Source: Erysipelotrichaceae bacterium (GTDB lineage Bacteria > Bacillota_I > Bacilli_A > Erysipelotrichales > Erysipelotrichaceae). Taken from it: 5,669 nt of DNA. Shown in pieces: positions 1-5,669 of the stretch (positions are counted from its first letter, which is position 1; each line of letters begins with the position of its first letter). The stretch spans positions 1 to 5,669 of the forward strand of contig JAILBD010000255.1 in assembly GCA_024681275.1 (NCBI GenBank), written 5' to 3'. The notes beneath the pieces are model-generated. The model was given only the letters and a program-made list of their open reading frames with translations, was not told the origin of the DNA and ran no database searches. Both the position numbers and the translations under genes were made by a program.

Positions 1-621
1 GGCTCTGCCCTTGTCGATGTCTTTCACACCCAGGTCTCCAAACAGTGCCAGTTCTCCTTTTCCGCCCCAGGTACCGGCCTTGAGATCCGGGAATTCCTCT
101 ATCGAATCCAGGTGATCCTGATAGGAATGCAGGATGAAAGAGACTTTGTTCAGATCGTCTCTGACCAGTTCTGCTCCCTCCACCAGTCCGTGGATCACGT
201 CCCGCACTTCGATCTTTTCGACTTCTTCGGCCGCTTTGCCTTTTCCCAGCGCGTATTTGCGGACCGTCTCTTTTGCGTTTTCAACGAAGTGTTCGGAAAC
301 AAAGAGACCTTCGTTGGATTCCTCATAGAAATCCAGACCTCTTTCGTTGAGCCATTCTACGATGTGTCTGCTCTGTTCGGGCGTGATCCGCTGATGCATG
401 AGCACCTCGCCGTCCGCTTCCACATAGGAACCGTTTCCGCCGATCATGCCGTCAAAGCCGATATCCCAGATCTCCTGTTTGTTTTCGGCCTTGGAACGGC
501 CGGTGACCAGAAAGACCTTGTGTCCGTTCTCTCTGAGTTTCCTGACCGCTTCCACAGCGCTTTGCGGAAGATTGCCCTCATAGTCATAGAGCGTTCCATC
601 GATGTCTGTGAATATGATCAT
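1..621 (-). CDS. Cof-type HAD-superfamily phosphatase, C-terminus cut by the window edge
   Basis: Translating back from the ATG at 621 gives 207 open codons running off the window at position 1. The start MIIFTDIDGTL holds HAD motif I, with nucleophile Asp6 and general acid Asp8. VFLVTGRS supplies motif II (Thr40, followed by Gly-Arg). Residues about 83-180 are the size and place expected for a C2-type cap. Lys204 in DIDKG fits the motif III lysine. The motif IV GDxxND segment is outside the window, so about 50-70 residues are missing if the protein is of usual Cof length (about 260-270). Family members are cytoplasmic Mg-dependent phosphatases of sugar phosphates, flavin or pyridoxal phosphates, and the substrate cannot be read from sequence. 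The start overlaps the upstream stop in an ATGA (618-621) and has an AAGGAAG Shine-Dalgarno at 626-632, implying translational coupling to the membrane protein gene. Its place in a PTS/glycosidase operon suggests, but does not show, a sugar-phosphate substrate. Confidence 0.9.
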   Translation of the reverse strand, partial: MIIFTDIDGTLYDYEGNLPQSAVEAVRKLRENGHKVFLVTGRSKAENKQEIWDIGFDGMIGGNGSYVEADGEVLMHQRITPEQSRHIVEWLNERGLDFYEESNEGLFVSEHFVENAKETVRKYALGKGKAAEEVEKIEVRDVIHGLVEGAELVRDDLNKVSFILHSYQDHLDSIEEFPDLKAGTWGGKGELALFGDLGVKDIDKGRA

Positions 622-1043
622 GACTCTTCCTTCTTTTCGCCGAGGACCTCTTTGATCGAAGGGACCCCCGGGAATTTTTTCAGCAGCTTGTTGACGTTGC
701 TGAGCTGCCTGGCGACCGGGTTGAGGATACCGGAAAAATAAAGCGCTCCCGCTATCAACATATATGCCGCTGAATAAGGCAGAAGATCCATCCTCTGGTT
801 GGCAGTCAGCACGAGGAAGGTGATGGCGCCGGAAATGACGATGATCTCGGCAAGACGGTTGCCCCTCTGTTTTTCCTCTTTTGGCAGATTGCGGACATCC
901 TCTCTGAGTAAAAGAAGATACATGTGATTGTTCTCGATCTTGTTTTCCTTCTTATATCTTTCCAGAGCCGCTCTGGTTTTTCCGTCAACTTTTCTATAGG
1001 TTTCTGTTTCCTTGTAATTTCCTTTGATTTCCTTATCTGCCAT
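618..1043 (-). CDS. small two-helix membrane protein of unknown function
   Basis: I do not recognise this 141-residue protein. Residues 1-63 are highly charged and soluble, with a Lys/Glu-rich stretch around 20-40. Two hydrophobic segments follow, at about 64-81 (LAEIIVISGAITFLVLTA) and 87-107, joined by a short NQRMD turn. A basic, amphipathic tail (about 111-141) ends in a KKEES cluster. Lys/Arg on both outer flanks predict a hairpin in the membrane with both termini in the cytoplasm. There is no signal peptide, and I see no catalytic motif. The start is the ATG at 1043, six bases after an AGAGGTG Shine-Dalgarno. The in-frame GTG at 1052 lies inside that site and is unlikely to initiate. 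It follows the second GH1 gene after 48 bases and overlaps the HAD gene by four bases. That coupling suggests it is made together with the phosphatase, perhaps as a membrane partner, but this is inference. Confidence 0.8.
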   Translation of the reverse strand: MADKEIKGNYKETETYRKVDGKTRAALERYKKENKIENNHMYLLLLREDVRNLPKEEKQRGNRLAEIIVISGAITFLVLTANQRMDLLPYSAAYMLIAGALYFSGILNPVARQLSNVNKLLKKFPGVPSIKEVLGEKKEES

Positions 1044-1049
1044 TTTTTT

Positions 1050-1056
1050 CACCTCT
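1050..1056 (-). promoter_or_regulatory. Shine-Dalgarno fixing the membrane-protein start
   Basis: AGAGGTG on the minus strand is separated by six A residues from the ATG at 1043. It contains the alternative in-frame GTG (1050-1052), so the ATG is the better start. Confidence 0.75.
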
Positions 1057-1060
1057 TTTC

Positions 1061-1080
1061 AGGGAGCCTCTTGGCTCCCT
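1061..1080 (-). promoter_or_regulatory. intergenic RNA hairpin between second GH1 gene and membrane-protein gene
   Basis: AGGGAGCC and GGCTCCCT form a perfect 8-bp, GC-rich stem with a 4-base loop. On the transcribed strand it begins 11 bases after the GH1 stop codon and ends about four bases before the purine-rich ribosome binding region of the next gene. No U tract follows in the minus-strand transcript (GAAAAG comes next), so it is a poor intrinsic terminator. An mRNA 3'-end stabiliser or processing element, or a partial transcription attenuator, is more likely. The stem is directly visible and its function is inferred. Confidence 0.6.
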
Positions 1081-1091
1081 TATATCTGATC

Positions 1092-2594
<1,503 letters not shown>

Positions 2595-2608
2595 TGTTTC
2601 GGAAAAAA

Positions 2609-4060
2609 TCAATCGAGGTCTTCGCCGTTGGAGGCAATGACTTTCTGGTACCAGTAGAAAGAATCCTTTCTCATTCTCTCACATTGTTTCGGATCGTCAT
2701 CCGTTCTGTCGACATAGATAAAGCCGTATCTCTTTTTGACGCCGTTGGATGTGGAGAGCAAGTCAACTGCCGACCAAGGACAGTAGGCGATCATTTCAAC
2801 GCCGTATTCCATTGCCTTGCGCATCGCCGCAATGTGCTTTTTAAGATAGTCGATCCGGTAGTCGTCGTGGATCTTTCCATCTACTGTAAGTGTATCATAT
2901 GCGCCCAATCCGTTTTCGGTAATCATCAGAGGTTTGCCGTATCTGTTGTACAGATCTCTGAGCATGTACTCCATGCCGGTCGGGTCAATTGCCCAGTCCC
3001 AGTCGGTCGTGTCTAGGTTGGGATTCTTGCACATCTGATAGAATCCCGGGTGCGTTTCAAAGCCGGACATGTCGCCCTTCTTGCCAGAACGGTTGACGCC
3101 GGACCAGCGAATCTCGTGAGTGCCGTCGTCCTCACAGGCGCAGGCACACTCGGAAGCATAGTAATTCAGCGCGAGGAAATCTGACTTGCCGGAGGCGATC
3201 AGTTCCATATCGCCTTCTTCAATCACCGGTGCCAGACCGTGCTTTTCAAGATAGATATGAGCCGCTTTGTTGTATTCGCCTTTGAAATAGATATCCGTAT
3301 AGTAATCGTTGCGCAACGCCTGGGCATTCTGAGCCGCCATGTTGTCATCCGCCCTGGAGGAAAGCGGGTAGATGCATGAGTAACCCAAAGGCGCACCGAC
3401 CAGCCCGCCCGGGACAAGTTCGTGAACCAGGTTGCAGGCGATCGCGTGAGTCAGGTTCATGTAGTGATTCAGCTGGTATCTGAGCTGTTCGTGCTTTCCG
3501 TCGAGCAGTTCCTCCGGAATATAGCACTTCTGGGTCCAGTATTGAACAATGATGGACTGTTCGTTGATCGTTGTCCAGTACTTCACATCGTTTTTGAATT
3601 CGTTGATGATATATCTCGCATAATATTCGAAATCCTTTACGATCTGTCTGTCTAGCCAGCCTCCGTATTTTTCAACCAGTGCCCATGGACAATCATAATG
3701 ATACAGGGTGACGATCGGCTCGATGCCGTTTTCCTTCAGTTCATGAATGAGGTTTCTGTAGTACTGAACGCCCTTTTCATTCACTTCTCCAACGCCGTCC
3801 GGGAAAACCCTGGACCAGGCGATCGAAAAGCGGTAGCATGTAAAGCCCATCTCTTTCATCAGGGCCACATCTTCCTTGTAATGATGATATTCGTCGGATG
3901 CGATCTCAGCGGTCGCAAAGCCATAGGTCTTGTAGCTGTCCCTGTTTATGACGTCCTGCTGGGATGCCTTTTTTCCGTCTTCATAGGCTGCACCTTCGAC
4001 TTGGTATGCGGATGAAGAAGCACCCCATAAAAAACCTTCCGGGAATCTTTTGTTTTCCAT
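2609..4060 (-). CDS. GH1 6-phospho-beta-glycosidase (6-phospho-beta-glucosidase or galactosidase type)
   Basis: This 483-residue cytoplasmic (beta/alpha)8-barrel enzyme has both catalytic residues: acid/base Glu167 in YWTTINEQ and nucleophile Glu382 in MITENG. Other GH1 landmarks are FPEGFLWGAS at 6-15, Gln20 in AYQVEGA, IAWSRVFPDG (80-89), His121 in LYHYD and Trp429. The segment DLLSTSNGVKKRYG (433-446) gives Ser436, Lys443 and Tyr445, the 6-phosphate-binding triad, so the substrate should be a PTS-made 6-phosphoglycoside. The spacing and the SNG triplet resemble LacG-type 6-phospho-beta-galactosidases. However, the Trp that follows the first Ser in LacG and contacts the galactose ring is Thr437 here, so gluco versus galacto preference is open. 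An unusual CACAC run (Cys305, 307, 309) follows the NYYAS strand. The start is the ATG at 4060, seven bases after AAAGGA; an upstream in-frame ATG at 4114 lies inside a hairpin and lacks such a site. It follows the EIIA gene after 77 bases. Confidence 0.94.
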   Translation of the reverse strand: MENKRFPEGFLWGASSSAYQVEGAAYEDGKKASQQDVINRDSYKTYGFATAEIASDEYHHYKEDVALMKEMGFTCYRFSIAWSRVFPDGVGEVNEKGVQYYRNLIHELKENGIEPIVTLYHYDCPWALVEKYGGWLDRQIVKDFEYYARYIINEFKNDVKYWTTINEQSIIVQYWTQKCYIPEELLDGKHEQLRYQLNHYMNLTHAIACNLVHELVPGGLVGAPLGYSCIYPLSSRADDNMAAQNAQALRNDYYTDIYFKGEYNKAAHIYLEKHGLAPVIEEGDMELIASGKSDFLALNYYASECACACEDDGTHEIRWSGVNRSGKKGDMSGFETHPGFYQMCKNPNLDTTDWDWAIDPTGMEYMLRDLYNRYGKPLMITENGLGAYDTLTVDGKIHDDYRIDYLKKHIAAMRKAMEYGVEMIAYCPWSAVDLLSTSNGVKKRYGFIYVDRTDDDPKQCERMRKDSFYWYQKVIASNGEDLD

Positions 4061-4067
4061 ATGTCTA

Positions 4068-4073
4068 TCCTTT
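4068..4073 (-). promoter_or_regulatory. Shine-Dalgarno fixing the first GH1 start
   Basis: AAAGGA on the minus strand lies seven bases before the ATG at 4060, which begins MENKRFPEG, the normal GH1 N-terminus. The same six bases are complementary to UCCUUU in the upper part of the upstream hairpin (4082-4116), which could mask the site. Confidence 0.75.
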
Positions 4074-4081
4074 CTTAAAGA

Positions 4082-4116
4082 GAATGGCCTATCTTCCCAA
4101 AGGAGACAGGCCATTC
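4082..4116 (-). promoter_or_regulatory. large intergenic RNA hairpin between EIIA and first GH1 gene
   Basis: GAATGGCCT and AGGCCATTC form a perfect 9-bp base stem around 17 bases. On the minus strand the inner bases add a GUCU/AGAU extension (one G-U pair) and a CC/GG pair next to a bulged A, leaving a UUUG loop. It is followed by UCUUUAAGAAAGG, where a three-base U run is too weak for a good terminator. It lies between the EIIA stop (4138) and the first GH1 ribosome site. A role in mRNA processing, partial termination or translational control is inferred. It does not resemble an antiterminator of the BglG/LicT class that I could recognise. Confidence 0.65.
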
Positions 4117-4137
4117 ACGAATGTTGATATGATTTGA

Positions 4138-4479
4138 TCAGTCCTGATGATCCTGCCGCCCGTTTATGATCAGCTCGTACATATTGACCAGCCGATTGGC
4201 GGTTTGTATCTCACTGTTTATCGTCATCAGTGTGTCCTGTGCGTGAGAGAACAGCAGACAAGGCTCATAATCAACGCCTGACATTTCGTTCTGAATGACT
4301 TCCGTCTGAGACTGGTGCGCCTTGGTGATGTTTACCTGCGCTTCTGTCAGCTCATTTCGGGCTTTAAGGATGTCGCCTTTTTCTGCATAATCCAGTGCAA
4401 GACTGACGTTATTTCTGGCGTCTCCGGCATGAAGAATGATATTCATCGATACCTGGATAAGCGGATTGTTTTCTTGCAT
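4138..4479 (-). CDS. PTS lactose/cellobiose-family EIIA component
   Basis: This 113-residue protein matches the usual length (about 105-115) of the all-helical, trimeric lactose/cellobiose-type EIIA. Family motifs are ILHAGDAR (16-22), an A-x5-GD helix (about 32-40), AHQSQT (54-59), and SHAQDTLMT (78-86). By comparison with LacF of Lactococcus, His79 is the phosphorylated residue that takes phosphate from HPr and passes it to EIIB, and Asp82 is the metal ligand at the trimer centre. The His that follows that Asp in LacF (HGQDH) is Thr83 here. The protein is soluble and acts on the cytoplasmic face with the EIIC next door; the matching EIIB is not in the window. The start is the ATG at 4479 with a strong GGAGG at 4489-4493, nine bases upstream. 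The gene lies 45 bases after the EIIC stop. Lactose versus cellobiose or other beta-glucoside specificity cannot be decided from EIIA. Confidence 0.95.
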   Translation of the reverse strand: MQENNPLIQVSMNIILHAGDARNNVSLALDYAEKGDILKARNELTEAQVNITKAHQSQTEVIQNEMSGVDYEPCLLFSHAQDTLMTINSEIQTANRLVNMYELIINGRQDHQD

Positions 4480-4524
4480 GATGTTGTTCCTCCGTAATGA
4501 TTATACTATATTCTTTATTCTTTT

Positions 4525-5669
4525 TTATTCTTCAGCAGCCGCTTCTTCCTCGGCCAGACACTGTCTGTCATAGGTCTTGAAGAACGGGGCATAAATCAGC
4601 CAGTAAACTACGAACAGTACAGCCCACCAGAGGATGCCGCGCATGTCCTCGGTAATCATGACCGTCGAGATCGGAGCCGGTACCTGACCGACCTGGATCA
4701 TCTTGGACGGGATATTAAGCAGACCGAACTTCATGACGGCGTATTCGATCGTCGCGCCGATAACGGAACACAGCCACATCGGGACCATAAGGGTCGGATT
4801 GAAGGTGATCGGGAAGCCGTAGACGACCGGTTCGTTGATGTTGAAAATGGAAGGAGCGATACATACTCTGCCCATCGTCTTCATCTTCTTGGACTTGCCT
4901 CTGAGCAGCGCCATGACAACCAGCGGCAGTGTGCAACCCATACCGCCAAGAGTGATCAGAGCAGCGGTAAATGTCGCTTCGGAAGTGGCGATCAGGGTTG
5001 CCTTCTGTCCTGCTTCAACAGCAGCGATATTGGCGGCGATGTTTGCGAAGTAGATGGGGTTGGATACGGCACCAAACGCCCAGGAGCTGATGCCCAGAGA
5101 GTAGAGAATTGTGGGAATCGTAATGAGCAGTACAAAACCGATATAGGTTCCGCCCAGTGCAGCGATCGGCGAGAACAGGTTATCGATGATGCTGATGACG
5201 TCAATGTGCAGGATCTGTGTAACGACCATGGTGATGCCTAAGGCAAGAACGATCGGGACGATGTTGTTGATCCAGCCGACAACGAAGTCAGGTAAAGCGC
5301 TGTCTTCCAGGAAGTTGTGCTTTGTCCAATTGTAGAAGACGCAGGCGACAAATTCACCGATGACAAGGCAGGCGAACGATCCGGTGGGACCGAAGTAGCT
5401 GTAATTGATGTATAAGAACCAGTTTTCATCAATCACAGGATTTAAAACCAGACAGTATACGGCGATACCGAGGAATCCGGCGATGACCGCATACTTCGCC
5501 ATTCCCTTCTTTTCCATGAGGTTGAAAGGAACGATGAATACCAGAAACAGTGACAGGAATCCGAAGGAGAAGTCCTTGATCGGATCCAGATTCGGTAATG
5601 CAGGAATATAGGAACGGAATACGTTGTAGAAGAAGATCAGCGATCCCGTCAGGATGATCGGCAGAGCTC
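4525..5669 (-). CDS. PTS lactose/cellobiose-family EIIC permease, N-terminus cut by the window edge
   Basis: The frame is open from the TAA at 4525-4527 through the right edge, giving 380 visible codons. The ATG at 5517 is internal, because 50 hydrophobic, family-like codons precede it (ALPIILTGSLIFF onward). A normal EIIC of 430-450 residues implies that about 50-70 residues are missing. This is the polytopic membrane component that translocates the sugar for phosphorylation by EIIB. The diagnostic feature is FNINEPVVYGFPI (visible residues about 275-287), whose Glu279 matches the conserved substrate-binding Glu of ChbC-type permeases. Also typical are a PDFV segment near 126-129, a GGMGCTL segment near 241-247, and the IYAPFFKTYD end. 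The loop that is usually GIHG reads GISSW (about 192-196), so the conserved His is absent. The tail is acidic and Ala/Glu-rich (AEEEAAAEE). EIIA follows after 45 bases. Substrate is unresolved; the GH1 genes suggest a beta-glucoside or related disaccharide. Confidence 0.94.
   Translation of the reverse strand, partial: ALPIILTGSLIFFYNVFRSYIPALPNLDPIKDFSFGFLSLFLVFIVPFNLMEKKGMAKYAVIAGFLGIAVYCLVLNPVIDENWFLYINYSYFGPTGSFACLVIGEFVACVFYNWTKHNFLEDSALPDFVVGWINNIVPIVLALGITMVVTQILHIDVISIIDNLFSPIAALGGTYIGFVLLITIPTILYSLGISSWAFGAVSNPIYFANIAANIAAVEAGQKATLIATSEATFTAALITLGGMGCTLPLVVMALLRGKSKKMKTMGRVCIAPSIFNINEPVVYGFPITFNPTLMVPMWLCSVIGATIEYAVMKFGLLNIPSKMIQVGQVPAPISTVMITEDMRGILWWAVLFVVYWLIYAPFFKTYDRQCLAEEEAAAEE

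Noticed and set aside
112..741. A 209-codon plus-strand open frame antisense to the HAD and membrane-protein genes
   Set aside because: The minus strand there encodes a clear HAD protein with motifs in order and a good ribosome site. The plus frame has no recognisable family features and is a shadow of that codon use.
1061..1080. Calling this hairpin an intrinsic terminator of the operon
   Set aside because: The minus-strand transcript continues GAAAAGAGG with no U tract, and a ribosome site and gene follow at once.
4061..4114. An N-terminal extension of the first GH1 from the ATG at 4114
   Set aside because: The ATG lies within the stem-loop, I see no ribosome site before it, and family proteins begin near MENKRFPEG.
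4498..4510. A TATAAT-like -10 box in the EIIC-EIIA gap (minus strand)
   Set aside because: No TTGACA-like -35 sits 16-18 bases upstream, where the sequence is plain A-rich. An AT-rich gap yields such a hexamer by chance.
5515..5517. The ATG at 5517 as the EIIC start
   Set aside because: The frame stays open for 50 hydrophobic, EIIC-like codons upstream to the window edge, and no Shine-Dalgarno precedes it. The gene is partial, not short.

Overview
The window reads as one co-directional minus-strand operon for uptake and hydrolysis of a beta-linked disaccharide or beta-glucoside. It is cut at both ends. In transcription order (right to left) it holds: a PTS lactose/cellobiose-family EIIC permease with its N-terminus outside the window; a lactose/cellobiose-type EIIA; two divergent family GH1 6-phospho-beta-glycosidases; a 141-residue two-helix membrane protein that I do not recognise; and a Cof-type HAD phosphatase whose C-terminus lies beyond position 1. 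No EIIB, regulator, promoter, tRNA, rRNA, CRISPR array or mobile element is visible. The EIIB, any regulator and the main promoter probably lie to the right of the window. Gaps between genes are 45 to 77 bases, and the last two genes overlap by 4 bases (ATGA).

The organism is most likely a Bacillota (Firmicutes) member. The Lac-family PTS, purine-rich Shine-Dalgarno sites at every start and the GH1 types all fit. Base composition looks close to 50% G+C, which would suit a gut Erysipelotrichales- or Lachnospirales-like lineage, but that placement is only an inference. TGA is used as a stop and TGG encodes Trp, so the standard bacterial code applies.

Inferred job: EIIC, with EIIA and an unseen EIIB, imports and phosphorylates a beta-glycoside. 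The GH1 enzymes then split the 6-phosphoglycoside in the cytoplasm. The HAD protein may dephosphorylate a sugar phosphate or other phosphometabolite. The role of the small membrane protein is unknown.

The most interesting point is that the second GH1 protein (1092-2549) has Gln192 where GH1 O-glycosidases carry the acid/base Glu. It keeps the nucleophile Glu383 and the phosphate-binding Ser/Lys/Tyr signature. This is the same Glu-to-Gln change known from plant myrosinases, which are S-glycosidases, and it sits next to a GH1 paralogue with both catalytic Glu residues. Other points: EIIC lacks the His of the usual GIHG motif, and each of the three gaps downstream of EIIA carries an RNA hairpin just ahead of the next ribosome binding site.
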